The position numbers and the translations under genes were made by a program. Below are positions 24,902 to 34,251 of a DNA stretch of 51,513 nucleotides, piece by piece. Below the pieces are notes generated by a model that saw nothing but the letters and a program-made list of their open reading frames with translations, was not told where the DNA came from and did no database searches. This stretch comes from Acidimicrobiaceae bacterium. GTDB lineage: Bacteria > Actinomycetota > Acidimicrobiia > Acidimicrobiales > Aldehydirespiratoraceae. Position 1 is the first letter of the stretch, and each line of letters begins with the position of its first letter. The stretch is from the NCBI GenBank assembly GCA_028819005.1, contig JAPPMP010000014.1, forward strand, positions 1 through 51,513. Reading direction: 5' to 3'.

Positions 24902-27397
24902 CTATTCCTCGCCGAGGCTGTCCGGCTCACCAAGATCTGCCTCATCGCCGGGGGTGACGAGGCTGACTGAGGCAACGACGTCGCCGTCGTCGGGACTCAT
25001 CACCTTCACTCCGCTGCCGTAGCGGCTTTGCACCGAGATCGATTCCGCGGGCGTGCGGATCACCACGCCGTTGACCGTAACAGCCAGTATCTCATCGTGG
25101 TCTTCGACCATCAGCGCGCCTACGACCGCGCCCTTGTCCTCGGTGAGTTTGATCCCGGCCACTCCCATCCCGCCGCGCCTCCGTGTGGGATAGGCGTCCA
25201 TCGGGGTCCGCTTGCCGAAACCGTTGGCCGTGAGATGCAGCAACGATGCTCCCCTGCCGGCGATGTTGCATGCCACTACTTCGTCGCCGGGCTTTTTGAA
25301 CTTCAAGCCGATGACTCCAGCCGCAGCACGGCCCATCTCTCGCACGTCGGACTCTTCGAACCGGATCGTCTGACCGAGCCGGGAGGACAGCAGGATGTGA
25401 TCCAGGCCGTTGGTGGGGACCACCTCGGCGAGTTCGTCGTCGTCGTTGAGCCGGATGGCGATCAAACCGGCCCGCCGCGAGGAGTCGTAGGCGTTGAACC
25501 GGGTCTTCTTCACTCGACCCTTGGTGGTGGCGAAGAACAGATACCGGTGGGTCTCGTAGTTGCGGGTGTCGATAACGGCCTGGATCCGCTCGCCTTCCTG
25601 CAGGGGCAGCAGGTTGACGATGGAGGTGCCGCGGGCGCTGCGCGACGCCACCGGAATCTCATGGGCCCGCAGCCGGTAGACGCGACCGTGGGTGGAGAAG
25701 AACAGCAGATACGAGTGCGCTGTCGTCCAGATGAGGTGGATCAGGGTGTCTTCGTCTTTGAGCTTGGTCCCGGACACGCCTCGCCCGCCGCGACCCTGGA
25801 TCTTGAACTCCTCCGCCATGACCGTCTTCACGTAGCCGGCGGCGCTCATCGTGACGACCAGCGGATCGTCGTCGATCAGGTCCTCGATATTGAATTCGCC
25901 CGGGTCGATCTCGAGGGTCGAGCGGCGGGGCTCGCCGAACTTGTCGCGGATCTCGGTGAGCTCTTCGATGATCACCTCGCGGAGCTTCTGCTCGTCGCCC
26001 AGGATCGCCTGGAGTTCTGCAATTCTGGCCCGCAGGTCGGCTGCCTCTGCTTCGAGGTCGGACCGGCCGAGCCGGGTGAGGCGGCTGAGCTGCATGTCGA
26101 GTATGTGGTTGGCTTGCACTTCGGAGAACTCGAACGGGTTCGCCGTCAACGCGTCACGGGCGGCGTTGCGGTCAGCGCTGGCGCGGATGGCGGCGATGAT
26201 CTCGTCGATCAGATCAAGGCACTTGACGAGGCCTTCGACGATGTGCAGACGCTTCTCGGCTGCGTCGAGACGGGACTGCGAACGCCGGGTGACGACCTCG
26301 ATCTGGTGGTCCGCGTAGGCGACGAGCGCTTCTCGCAGGTTGAGCGTCCGCGGCACGCCTGCGACGAGCGCAACCATGTTGACGCCGAAACTGGTCTGCA
26401 GCGGAGTGCTCTTCCAGAGGTTGTTGAGCACGACCTCCGGGTTGGCGTCGCGTTTGAGCGAGATCACGAACCGGGTGTCGTCTCCCGATGATTCGTCGTT
26501 GACGTCGGAGACGCCTTCGAGTTCCCGCGTTTCCACCAGGTGGGCGATCTTGCGGGCGACCGCTCCCGCCGAGACCTGATACGGGAATGCGGTCACGACG
26601 AGCGCAGAGCGGTTCTTGATCTCCGCGATCTCGATCGAGGCTCTGGTCTTGATCGAGCCTCGACCCTCACGGTAGGCGGCCTCGATGCCGACCCGGCCGA
26701 GTATCTGGCCGCCGGTGGGGAAGTCGGGGCCCTTGACGTGCTCCATCAGGTCGTCGACGGTTGCCTCGGGGTTCCGCAACAGGTGAATGACCGCATCGCA
26801 CACCTCGTTGAGGTTGTGAGGCGGGATGTTCGTGGCCATGCCGACTGCGATGCCCTGGCTGCCGTTGACCAGCAGGTTCCCGAAGCGGGCAGGAAGGACC
26901 TGCGGCTCGCTGAAGTCGCCTGAGTAGTTGTCGACGAAATCGACGGTGTTCTCGTCGATCCCGGCGAGCATCTGCATGGCCAGCGAGTGGAGCCGCGATT
27001 CGGTGTAGCGGGCCGCTGCGGGGGGGTCCTCCGGCGATCCGTAGTTGCCGTGGAAGTCGATCAAAGGGTGCCGCAGTGAGAACGGCTGGGCCATGCGGGC
27101 CAGCGCGTCGTAGATCGCGCTGTCGCCGTGGGGATGGAACCGAGCCATGACGTCGCCGGTGACACGAGCGCATTTCACGTGGGCGCGGTCAGGCCTGAAA
27201 CCCTGGTCGAACATCGACCAGAGGATGCGGCGGTGTACGGGTTTGAGGCCGTCGCGGGCGTCGGGCAGGGCCCGGCTGATGATGACCGACATGGCATAGT
27301 CGAGGAAGGAGCTCTCCATCTCTTCCTGGATCTCGATCTCGGTCACCTCATCGGGATCGTCTTGGTCGGCAAGATCAACTGTTGGAGTGTCGGCCAT
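24902..27397 (-). CDS. gyrA: DNA gyrase subunit A
   Basis: The 831-residue breakage-reunion subunit introduces negative supercoils together with GyrB. The catalytic Tyr is residue 131 (AARYTESRL). The quinolone pocket HPHGDSAIYDALARMAQ has Ser93 and Asp97, the fluoroquinolone-sensitive residues, rather than the Ala found in mycobacteria. The C-terminal pinwheel carries a GyrA box in IQGRGGRGVSGTKL. Twenty-six bases separate it from gyrB upstream, and the pair is surely co-transcribed. Confidence 0.98.
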   Translation of the reverse strand: MADTPTVDLADQDDPDEVTEIEIQEEMESSFLDYAMSVIISRALPDARDGLKPVHRRILWSMFDQGFRPDRAHVKCARVTGDVMARFHPHGDSAIYDALARMAQPFSLRHPLIDFHGNYGSPEDPPAAARYTESRLHSLAMQMLAGIDENTVDFVDNYSGDFSEPQVLPARFGNLLVNGSQGIAVGMATNIPPHNLNEVCDAVIHLLRNPEATVDDLMEHVKGPDFPTGGQILGRVGIEAAYREGRGSIKTRASIEIAEIKNRSALVVTAFPYQVSAGAVARKIAHLVETRELEGVSDVNDESSGDDTRFVISLKRDANPEVVLNNLWKSTPLQTSFGVNMVALVAGVPRTLNLREALVAYADHQIEVVTRRSQSRLDAAEKRLHIVEGLVKCLDLIDEIIAAIRASADRNAARDALTANPFEFSEVQANHILDMQLSRLTRLGRSDLEAEAADLRARIAELQAILGDEQKLREVIIEELTEIRDKFGEPRRSTLEIDPGEFNIEDLIDDDPLVVTMSAAGYVKTVMAEEFKIQGRGGRGVSGTKLKDEDTLIHLIWTTAHSYLLFFSTHGRVYRLRAHEIPVASRSARGTSIVNLLPLQEGERIQAVIDTRNYETHRYLFFATTKGRVKKTRFNAYDSSRRAGLIAIRLNDDDELAEVVPTNGLDHILLSSRLGQTIRFEESDVREMGRAAAGVIGLKFKKPGDEVVACNIAGRGASLLHLTANGFGKRTPMDAYPTRRRGGMGVAGIKLTEDKGAVVGALMVEDHDEILAVTVNGVVIRTPAESISVQSRYGSGVKVMSPDDGDVVASVSLVTPGDEADLGEPDSLGEE

Positions 27398-27423
27398 GTT
27401 TTCCCATTGCTCAGGTGGATCCC

Positions 27424-29457
27424 TCAGAAGTCCAGGTTCCGCACTTCGCGTGCGTTGGTCACTATGAAGTTCTTGCGTTGTTCGACGTCGTCGCCCATCA
27501 GGATCGACATGACGTCGTCGGCGATGGAGTCCTGCTCGACCGACACCTGCAGCAGCGATCTGGAGGCGGCGTTCATCGTCGTGTTGCGGAGTTCGTCCCA
27601 GTCCATCTCGCCGAGGCCCTTGAGCCGTTGGAAGTCCTTGGTGTAGTTCGGTCGGCTTGCCAGGAACTCGTCTTTGGCGGCGTCGTCTTTGAGGTAGACG
27701 GTCTGGGTGTTGGAGACCTTCGTCGAGTACAGCGGCGGCTGAGCGATGTAGACATATCCGGCCTCCACGAGGGGCCGCATCTGGCGGAAGAAGAAGGTGA
27801 GCAGCAGGGTGCGTATGTGGCTGCCGTCCACGTCGGCGTCGGCCAGCAGGATGATCTTGTGATAGCGGGCCTGTTCGAGGTCGAATTCGTCCGCGAATCC
27901 GGCGCCGATGGCCGCTATCAGGGTTTTGACCTCGGCGTTCTTGAGCATCTTGTCTATTCGTGCTCTTTCGACGTTGAGGATCTTCCCGCGGATCGGCAGG
28001 ATCGCCTGGGTTCGGGGGTCCCGCGCCCTGACGGCCGAGCCGCCCGCGGAGTCGCCTTCAACGATGAACAGCTCGCGCGCGGCGGGGTCTTTTGATGAAC
28101 AGTCCTTGAGCTTGTCGGGCATGCCCGCGCCGTCGAGCAGCGATTTGGAGCGGATGGCTTTGCGGGCGTCGGACGCGGCGACCCGGGCTCGGGCGGCGTT
28201 GGTGGCTTTGGTTATCGTGGCTTTGGCCTCGGCGGGGTGTTCTTCGAGCCAGTCGGCCATGCGCTCGTTGGTGACCCGTTCCACCAGCGAGCGCATCGAG
28301 ACATTGCCGAGCTTCGATTTGGTCTGGCCCTCGAACTGGGGCTCCCCGATCCGGGCGGAGATGATCGCAGCAAGGCCCTCGCGGATGTCCTCGCCGGTGA
28401 GGTTGTCGTCTTTTTCTTTGAGCAGCCCCTTGTTGCGGGCATAGGCGTTGACGGTGCGGGTGACCGCTGATCGGAACCCCTGTTCGTGCATACCGCCCTC
28501 GATGGTGGCGATGCCGTTGGCGAAGCTGTGGATGCCGTCGGCGTTGAAGCCGGTGTTCCATTGGAAGGCGATCTCGACTTCGTGGGGGTTGTCGTCGATC
28601 TCCTCGGAACCGGTGAAGTAGCCGACCGTCTCGAAAAGCGCTTCCTTCGAGGCGTTGATGTGGCTGACGAAGTCGATGATGCCGCCCTCGTAGCAGTATG
28701 AGGTCCAGTCGTTCGAACCCGCGTTCGGTCGTTGGTCGCGCACCCTGATCTCGAGCCCTCGGTTGAGGAACGCCATCATCTGGAAGCGCTCCAGCAGGGT
28801 CTGCAGCCGGAACTCGACTTCGTCGAAGATCTCGGGGTCGGGCCAGAATCGCACGGTCGTACCGGTCCTCGGAGCGGTTTCGCCGTTCGCCCCCCTGTCA
28901 CCGGTGGGCAGCGGGCCGGCATCCGACGGGCCGCAGGGCTTGAGCCGTTGGATCAACTCGCCGCCGTTGGCGAACAGCATCGCGTGGCGGACGCCGTCGC
29001 GATCGATCTCCACCTCGACTCGCCTCGACAGCGCGTTGACGACTGAGACCCCCACACCGTGCAGTCCACCGGACACCTTGTAGCCAGTGCCGCCGAACTT
29101 GGCGCCGGCGTGAAGCACTGTGAGCACGACTTCGGCCGCGGTCAGGTCTTCGTAGTTGGGATGGTTCTCGACTGGGATGCCCCGTCCGTTGTCGGACACT
29201 TCACAGGCGCCGTCGCCGGTGAGAGTGACGTCGACGCGGGTGCAGTGGCCGGCCATCGCCTCATCGACGGAATTGTCGACGACTTCCCACACGAGATGGT
29301 GCAGACCGGTGGGTCCGGTGGAGCCGATGTACATGCCGGGCCGGGTGCGCACAGCCTCGAGCCCCTCGAGGATCGTGATGTCCTGAGCCCCGTAGGACGA
29401 CTCGTCTGCGGTGAGCGTCACGACGCCTTGCCGACGCTGATTTTCTGGCTCATACAC
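27424..29457 (-). CDS. gyrB: DNA gyrase subunit B
   Basis: The 677-residue ATPase subunit has a GHKL ATP site (WEVVDNSVDEAMAG, DNGRGIP, GGLHGVGVSVVNALS). Its Toprim domain shows EGDSAGGSA, PIRGKILNVE and DADVDGSHIRTLLL, and the tail has GLGEMDWDELRNTTM. The GTG at 29457 is the first in-frame start. A later GTG within the sequence VVTLTADESS would remove about 11 residues and is also possible. It lies 13 bases after DUF721. Confidence 0.98.
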   Translation of the reverse strand: MYEPENQRRQGVVTLTADESSYGAQDITILEGLEAVRTRPGMYIGSTGPTGLHHLVWEVVDNSVDEAMAGHCTRVDVTLTGDGACEVSDNGRGIPVENHPNYEDLTAAEVVLTVLHAGAKFGGTGYKVSGGLHGVGVSVVNALSRRVEVEIDRDGVRHAMLFANGGELIQRLKPCGPSDAGPLPTGDRGANGETAPRTGTTVRFWPDPEIFDEVEFRLQTLLERFQMMAFLNRGLEIRVRDQRPNAGSNDWTSYCYEGGIIDFVSHINASKEALFETVGYFTGSEEIDDNPHEVEIAFQWNTGFNADGIHSFANGIATIEGGMHEQGFRSAVTRTVNAYARNKGLLKEKDDNLTGEDIREGLAAIISARIGEPQFEGQTKSKLGNVSMRSLVERVTNERMADWLEEHPAEAKATITKATNAARARVAASDARKAIRSKSLLDGAGMPDKLKDCSSKDPAARELFIVEGDSAGGSAVRARDPRTQAILPIRGKILNVERARIDKMLKNAEVKTLIAAIGAGFADEFDLEQARYHKIILLADADVDGSHIRTLLLTFFFRQMRPLVEAGYVYIAQPPLYSTKVSNTQTVYLKDDAAKDEFLASRPNYTKDFQRLKGLGEMDWDELRNTTMNAASRSLLQVSVEQDSIADDVMSILMGDDVEQRKNFIVTNAREVRNLDF

Positions 29458-29470
29458 TGCATTGAGCCTA

Positions 29471-29794
29471 TCAGTCCGGGGACCTCGATCCTTGCGGTCG
29501 AACCCTTGCTTTGATGGTCTGAATCCGGTCCGATCCTGAGACTTCCGCGATCTTCGCTACGAGCTCGGACTCGAGCCATTGGAGCTGACTGGCCCAGGCC
29601 GAATTGTCAGCGATGACTACCAGCGTCCGGTCGTCGATGAAGCTGGGCCGGGCGTGGGCTGCCACGTCTTCACCGACAATTCTCGGCCACTGCGCGAACA
29701 CTGCTTTGAGCACGTCGCTGCTGGGCGCTTTCATTGTGTGCAACAGGCGTTCGACGGACCAGCCGAGATGTTTGGGCTCGTCGCCGCTGTTCAT
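29471..29794 (-). CDS. DUF721 protein, DciA-like helicase-loading factor
   Basis: The 107-residue KH-like DUF721 protein contains VFAQWPRIVGEDVAAHARPSF and LVVIADNSAWASQLQWLESELVAKI, the family core. DciA is the ancestral bacterial DnaB loader that replaces DnaC/DnaI in most phyla. Its start overlaps the recF stop by four bases, and its position between recF and gyrB is conserved in actinobacteria (Rv0004). This supports a replication role. Confidence 0.88.
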   Translation of the reverse strand: MNSGDEPKHLGWSVERLLHTMKAPSSDVLKAVFAQWPRIVGEDVAAHARPSFIDDRTLVVIADNSAWASQLQWLESELVAKIAEVSGSDRIQTIKARVRPQGSRSPD

Positions 29795-30876
29795 CGGGAC
29801 ACTTCCGTGACAGCTCCCGCGGTTACCTTGAGCACCCGGTCCGGTGTTGCGGCAGGCGGAACCCAGGTGGCTGTGGTCAGCAGGCGTTGGCTTTCGGGGA
29901 GGGCCTCGAGCAGCGCTTGGGCGCGTCCGGCGTCGAGTTCTGAGAACACGTCGTCGAGCAGCAGCAGCGGCTCCGCAGTCCCTTGCCGGCGCACCAGTGC
30001 GTCGACTGCGAGCCGCATGGCCAGCACCAGCGACCGCTGCTCGCCCTGTGAGGCGTGGGTGCGCGCCGGCGTGCAGCCGATGTGCAGGGTGATCTCATCG
30101 CGGTGCGGACCGATGGTTGACAGGCCGCGGCGAAGGTCGACCGCGCGCGCCTGTTCCAGGGCCGCGTCCAGCTCTCCCTCCCAGCTCGGCAGGTAGGCCG
30201 CGCTGATCTCGGCGGGCCTGCCGGCGACTGCGTCGTAGGCTGCCGACAACCGGGGCGCAAGGTCGCTCAGGAGCCTTTCGCGGGCTTTTCGCAGCGCTTC
30301 TCCGGTTGTGGCGAGTTTGGCGTCCCAGACGTCGAGTGTGAAGGCCCCGTCGGCGTCGAGACGGCCGCCGCTGGACCGCAGCAGCGCGTTGCGCTGTTTG
30401 ATTATCTTGTCGAGTTCGCCGCAGAGCGCGTCGTGGCCGGGTTGCAGGCTCGCTACGCCGTCGTCGAGCCAGCGGCGCCGGCTGGAGGGTCCGCCTTTCA
30501 CCAGTTCCAGGTCGTCGGGTGAGAAGATGGTGACGGGAACAGACCCGATCAGGTCTGACTTGCGGCGCAGGCCCTGGCGGTTGATCTGCACGCGGTTCCT
30601 GCCGACGCGGGGCAGTTCTACCTCGATCAGCTGTCGGCGGCCGTCGTGGCCTGTCAGATCGGCCCGCACGATCGCCGCGTCGGCCCCCATGCGGATCAAC
30701 GAGTCGTCGGCTACCCCGCGGAACGATCCCCGTCCGGCGATCCAGCTGATCGCTTCGAGCAGACTGGTCTTGCCTTGGCCATTCTCGCCGACGATGACGG
30801 TGAGCCCGGGGTCGAACTCGACCGCGGCGTGGGTGTAGATGCGGAAGTCGATCAGTTCCAGGGTCTGAATCGCCAT
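29791..30876 (-). CDS. recF: DNA replication and repair protein RecF
   Basis: The 361-residue SMC-like ATPase has the Walker A GENGQGKTS at residues 30-38. The ABC signature is ASQGEQRSLVLAMRL and Walker B is LLLLDDVFSELD. It loads RecA at gaps with RecO/RecR. It lies 26 bases after dnaN and is coupled to DUF721 by a four-base overlap. Confidence 0.96.
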   Translation of the reverse strand: MAIQTLELIDFRIYTHAAVEFDPGLTVIVGENGQGKTSLLEAISWIAGRGSFRGVADDSLIRMGADAAIVRADLTGHDGRRQLIEVELPRVGRNRVQINRQGLRRKSDLIGSVPVTIFSPDDLELVKGGPSSRRRWLDDGVASLQPGHDALCGELDKIIKQRNALLRSSGGRLDADGAFTLDVWDAKLATTGEALRKARERLLSDLAPRLSAAYDAVAGRPAEISAAYLPSWEGELDAALEQARAVDLRRGLSTIGPHRDEITLHIGCTPARTHASQGEQRSLVLAMRLAVDALVRRQGTAEPLLLLDDVFSELDAGRAQALLEALPESQRLLTTATWVPPAATPDRVLKVTAGAVTEVSR

Positions 30877-30902
30877 GCGGCAGCGGCCCGGGACTCTGGT
30901 CC

Positions 30903-32000
30903 CTAGCTGACGCGCACCGGCATCAGCAGATACAGAAAGTTGGGATCCTCGGAGGATTTGAGCAGCGCCGGCTTCAACTCGCCGAGCGTCTCCAGCATCA
31001 CCTCAGATCCTGGCGTCACTTCGATCCCGTCAATCAGGTACTCGGGGTTGAAAGCGACCATCAGATCCTCGCCCTGGTATTCGGCCTCGAGGGGTTCACG
31101 TGCCTCGCCCACTTCCTGGGTGACGGCCGCGACCTCGACCCCGTCTGCCGACATCGACATGCGGATCGGTGTGGATTCCTGGGCCAGCAGCCGGACCCGG
31201 CGCAGTGCGTCCAAGAGTTGCTCGCGGTCAATGGTCAGACGGTTCTCGTGCGTGTCGGGGATCAGCCGGTTGTAATTCGGGAAGTCGCCCTCGATGAGGC
31301 GGGTAGTGATGATCACCGATCCGACGGAGAAGCTGGCGTTCTGCTCGCCGAGCGACAACGTGACCTCTTCCTCTTCGCCGACGATCCGGGAGAGTTCCCT
31401 CAATGCACGGCTGGGTACCAGCACTTTCTGGCCCTCACCCAGCACGGACAGACCCTCGATGTCACACACGGCCAGGCGGTACGAGTCGGTGGACACGAGC
31501 CTCAGCCCGCGGGACTCCGCGGCCATCAACACGCCGGTGAGGATGGGCCGTGCATCATCGGATGAAGCTGCTTTGCCCACCTGATCGATGGCGGATTTGA
31601 ACACGGTCGCGTCGAGGGTGACCACATCTCCGGCAGGTTCGGGGATTTCGGGAAAGTCGTCGGTGGCGATCACTCGGATCGAGAACTCGGAGGGGTTGGC
31701 GACGATGCGCGCGTCCTGGTCCTCGATCATCACGTCCACGGCGCCGGGTCGTAGTGAACGGACCACGTCAGCCATCAGCTTCGAGCGCATGACGGTCACA
31801 CCGTCGCCGCCGCCGTTGACCGGCACTGTTACTGAGATCGTCAGGTCGCCGTCGCTGCCGGTCACGGTGAGCTGGTCGCCGTCGAGCTCGAGCCGCACAC
31901 CGCCGATCACCGCGGTGCCGCCTCGGGCGGCCACACCTCGACCGGCGACATTGAGGGCGTCTGAGAGTACGTCTCGTTCGCATCTGAACTGCATGCTCAT
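30903..32000 (-). CDS. dnaN: DNA polymerase III sliding clamp (beta subunit)
   Basis: The 365-residue protein has three clamp domains, beginning MQFRCERDVLSDALNVAGRG and ending in the usual LMPVRVS. Internal landmarks are GEEEEVTLSLGEQNASF, GDFPNYNRLIP and AFNPEYLIDGI. Two in-frame ATGs (32000, 31994) are possible; GGAGAGG about ten bases upstream serves either. First gene of the dnaN-recF-DUF721-gyrB-gyrA set. Confidence 0.97.
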   Translation of the reverse strand: MSMQFRCERDVLSDALNVAGRGVAARGGTAVIGGVRLELDGDQLTVTGSDGDLTISVTVPVNGGGDGVTVMRSKLMADVVRSLRPGAVDVMIEDQDARIVANPSEFSIRVIATDDFPEIPEPAGDVVTLDATVFKSAIDQVGKAASSDDARPILTGVLMAAESRGLRLVSTDSYRLAVCDIEGLSVLGEGQKVLVPSRALRELSRIVGEEEEVTLSLGEQNASFSVGSVIITTRLIEGDFPNYNRLIPDTHENRLTIDREQLLDALRRVRLLAQESTPIRMSMSADGVEVAAVTQEVGEAREPLEAEYQGEDLMVAFNPEYLIDGIEVTPGSEVMLETLGELKPALLKSSEDPNFLYLLMPVRVS

Positions 32001-32292
32001 TGTGCGATTACCTCTCCTGAGTTTTTGTATGAATATCCTTTGTAGGAGTTCATAGGGGTTGTGGATTGTGGATGGGTGTCATTTTGCCTTGTGTTTCAGC
32101 GCTTTTCGCGTCCCCATAGTTTGCCCGGTGTTTCACAGCTTGGAATGAGCCGGGCGCCGGGCCTGGGGGCTGCGTGCGAGTTTTGCAGTTCGGCCCACTG
32201 GTGTTGCACAGGCGATCTACAGCTTTGTTCACTGCCTGTGAGCGGGTGATGCGGTCGCGGGGGGCGCTCTGCCCCGGCATGTTGGGGTGGGA
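32001..32292. promoter_or_regulatory. dnaA-dnaN intergenic region with weak DnaA boxes, part of the oriC candidate
   Basis: This 292-bp spacer lies where oriC sits in most actinobacteria. I see two adjacent degenerate DnaA boxes, TGTGGATTG (32060-32068) and TGTGGATGG (32067-32075), two mismatches each from TGTGGATAA. Weaker matches include TTGTTCACT near 32225. An AT-rich stretch (32018-32056) adjoins the dnaN start and may be its promoter or an unwinding element. The boxes are few and poor compared with a typical actinobacterial oriC, so origin assignment here is tentative. Confidence 0.45.
32261..32275 (-). terminator. GC-rich hairpin downstream of dnaA
   Basis: GGGGC-GCTCT-GCCCC forms a perfect 5-bp GC stem 18 bases after the dnaA stop (minus-strand transcription). 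No U tract follows. It could end or attenuate the dnaA transcript before dnaN. Confidence 0.35.
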
Positions 32293-33717
32293 TCACGGTG
32301 GTTCGTTGAGCCGGCGCTGGAGTTCGGTGACTTTGTCGAAGATCTGCTGGCGTTCACCCATGCGGGCCTCGACTTTGCGCACCGCGTGCATGACGGTGGT
32401 GTGGTCGCGGTTCCCGAAGGCGCGGCCGATGTCGGGGAAACTGAGATCGGTCATGTTGCGGGCGACGTACATGGCGACCTGTCTGGCGTCGACGAGGGGC
32501 CGGCGGCGGCTGCCTCCGGTGATCTGGCCGACTTCGAAGCCGAACATCTCGGCGGTGAGGTCGATTATGCGTGTCGCGGTGACCGGTGGTTTCTGGGAGT
32601 TGTTGATCAGGTCGGTGAGGACGTAGCTCGCTAGGCGCATGTCGAGCGGTTGCTCGGTGAGGCTTGCATACGCGGTCACCTTGATGAGGGCGCCTTCGAG
32701 TTCGCGGATCGACTGGGTGATGTTCTCGGCGATGAAGATGAAGACGTCGTCCGAGATTTGGATTGTTCGCGATTCGGCTTTTTTGCGCAGGATGGCGAGT
32801 CGAGTCTCGAGATCGGGCCTCTGGATGTCTGTTATCAGACCCCATTTGAAGCGGTTGCGCAGGCGCTCCTCGAGGGTGGGCATGGCGTCGGGCGTCCGGT
32901 CCGACGACAGCACGATCTGCTTGTTGTTCTGGTGCAGTTCGTTGAAGGTGTGGAAGAACTCCTCCTGGAGGCCCTCCTTGCCTTCCATGAACTGGATGTC
33001 GTCGATGAGCAGCACATCGTTGGTGCGGTAGCGGCGTTTGAATTCGGGTTGTGTGTTGGTCCGGATCGCCTGGACGAACTCGTTGAGGAACGTCTCGGTC
33101 GACACGTAGCGGACCTTGTAGTGCGAGTAGTGGCTGCCGATGTAGTGGGCGATGCCTCGCAGCAGGTGCGTTTTGCCGAGTCCGGAGTCGCCGTGGATGA
33201 ACAGCGGGTTGTAGCTGGCGGCCGGCGTCTCCGCGACCGAGAACGCCGCGGCGTGGGCGAAGCGGTTGGACGGACCGATCACGAAATGCTCGAAAGTGAA
33301 CTTCTCGTTGAGATCGTTCCTAGCTTCTGGCAATGACTCTGGCAGCGGTTCAGAAATTGCTTCTGAACTGGGGATTTGCTCGGCTGCGAGGGCCAGGTCT
33401 GCCGGCGGGACGTCGAATGCCGCCTCGGTCCGGCCGGCGTCGATCTCCACCCGCACGGTTGCGCTGGACTGGCTTTCGGTGATCGCGTGTTTGACCAACC
33501 CGAGGTATCTGCCTTCGATTCTCTCCTTCTGGAGACCGTTGGGGACAACTATCACCAGCTCTCCCCCGTCGAACGCGGCGGCTCTGGCGCCGCTGAACGT
33601 GGTGTGCCAGACGGCATCGCTTACTTGGGCCCGAATGCTCTCGGCACAGGAACTCCACAAGCCGTCCGCATCGTCTGCCTCGTTGTTGTTCAATTGACTC
33701 TCCACAGGCTTGTCCAC
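32293..33717 (-). CDS. dnaA: Chromosomal replication initiator protein DnaA
   Basis: The protein is 474 residues if GTG 33717 is the start. Domain I contains CAESIRAQVSDAVWHTTFSGA and an acidic linker follows. The AAA+ domain starts at FTFEHFVIGPSNRFAHAAA with Walker A GDSGLGKTH, Walker B VLLIDDIQF and sensor motif LSSDRTP. The C-terminal box-binding helix-turn-helix includes NRDHTTVMHAVRKV. The two GTG codons (33717, 33705) lack a ribosome binding site. TTG at 33693 has GGAGAG five bases upstream and is my preferred start, which would leave the DnaA boxes in the 5' leader. Either way domain I is complete. It is divergent from rpmH. Confidence 0.97.
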   Translation of the reverse strand: MDKPVESQLNNNEADDADGLWSSCAESIRAQVSDAVWHTTFSGARAAAFDGGELVIVVPNGLQKERIEGRYLGLVKHAITESQSSATVRVEIDAGRTEAAFDVPPADLALAAEQIPSSEAISEPLPESLPEARNDLNEKFTFEHFVIGPSNRFAHAAAFSVAETPAASYNPLFIHGDSGLGKTHLLRGIAHYIGSHYSHYKVRYVSTETFLNEFVQAIRTNTQPEFKRRYRTNDVLLIDDIQFMEGKEGLQEEFFHTFNELHQNNKQIVLSSDRTPDAMPTLEERLRNRFKWGLITDIQRPDLETRLAILRKKAESRTIQISDDVFIFIAENITQSIRELEGALIKVTAYASLTEQPLDMRLASYVLTDLINNSQKPPVTATRIIDLTAEMFGFEVGQITGGSRRRPLVDARQVAMYVARNMTDLSFPDIGRAFGNRDHTTVMHAVRKVEARMGERQQIFDKVTELQRRLNEPP

Positions 33718-33729
33718 AGATGTGGACGA
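33698..33729. promoter_or_regulatory. Cluster of DnaA boxes at the dnaA 5' end
   Basis: TTGTCCACA at 33710-33718 is a perfect actinobacterial DnaA box. Directly beside it TGTGGACGA (33721-33729) is an inverted box with one mismatch, and CTCTCCACA (33698-33706) a third with two. They overlap the annotated dnaA start region, as expected for autoregulation by DnaA and possibly for origin function. Confidence 0.8.
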
Positions 33730-34116
33730 CTATTATTTGAGCTTGGTCGAGGGAGCAACGGTGACTGACTGGTGTGTCGAGGTCGGTGAGGCAACCCAAC
33801 CGTGGTAACGGGTGAACTTAGCAACGTTCACGATCTCTGCAACTTGAAACCGGAGGTCTTTTCATCGGGCCTGTTCATCGGGACGATACGGCAATCGAAT
33901 TACATTTGCGTAAGAAGGAATCTCTTCGTTGTGATTTCCATTCGAGGTCCGAATTCCGGTCTTTGAAAACGTCTCTGAAGGGTCGCGCAGACCGTTTGTG
34001 GTGGTTGTTGCTGTAGCCTTGCAACCCGTACTGTGATCTAGGGACTATGTCGGTTCTCAAGGGGCCCGACGTTTGCCGTGTCCGCACCATCTGCGGGCGG
34101 CTCTTGTGGAGGAACA
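33730..34116. promoter_or_regulatory. dnaA-rpmH divergent intergenic region, alternative oriC candidate
   Basis: This 387-bp spacer holds the divergent promoters of dnaA and the rpmH operon. An A/T-richer part (about 33885-33975, TTACATTTGCG then TTTGAAAACG) could be the rpmH promoter or an unwinding element next to the DnaA boxes at 33698-33729. I see no further perfect boxes within it. A short frame from 34047 runs into rpmH but has no independent support. Confidence 0.45.
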
Positions 34117-34251
34117 ATGAAGCGGACTTATCAGCCCAATGTGCGCAAGCGGAAAATGAAGCATGGATTTCGCGCTCGCATGAGTACTCGAGGCGGTCGT
34201 GCCGTCCTGACCCAGCGCCGCCAGAAGAAGCGGACGCGGCTCTCCGCGTGA
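34117..34251 (+). CDS. rpmH: 50S ribosomal protein L34
   Basis: The frame gives 44 residues ([19 protein letters not shown] then [19 protein letters not shown]), the standard bL34 length and sequence. GTGGAGGA lies five bases upstream of ATG 34117. The stop overlaps the GTG start of rnpA (GTGA), so the two are coupled. Confidence 0.98.
   Translation: MKRTYQPNVRKRKMKHGFRARMSTRGGRAVLTQRRQKKRTRLSA

Noticed and set aside
25028..26491. 487-codon plus-strand frame opposite gyrA
   Set aside because: Typical antisense shadow of a GC-rich gene, no domain and no ribosome binding site.
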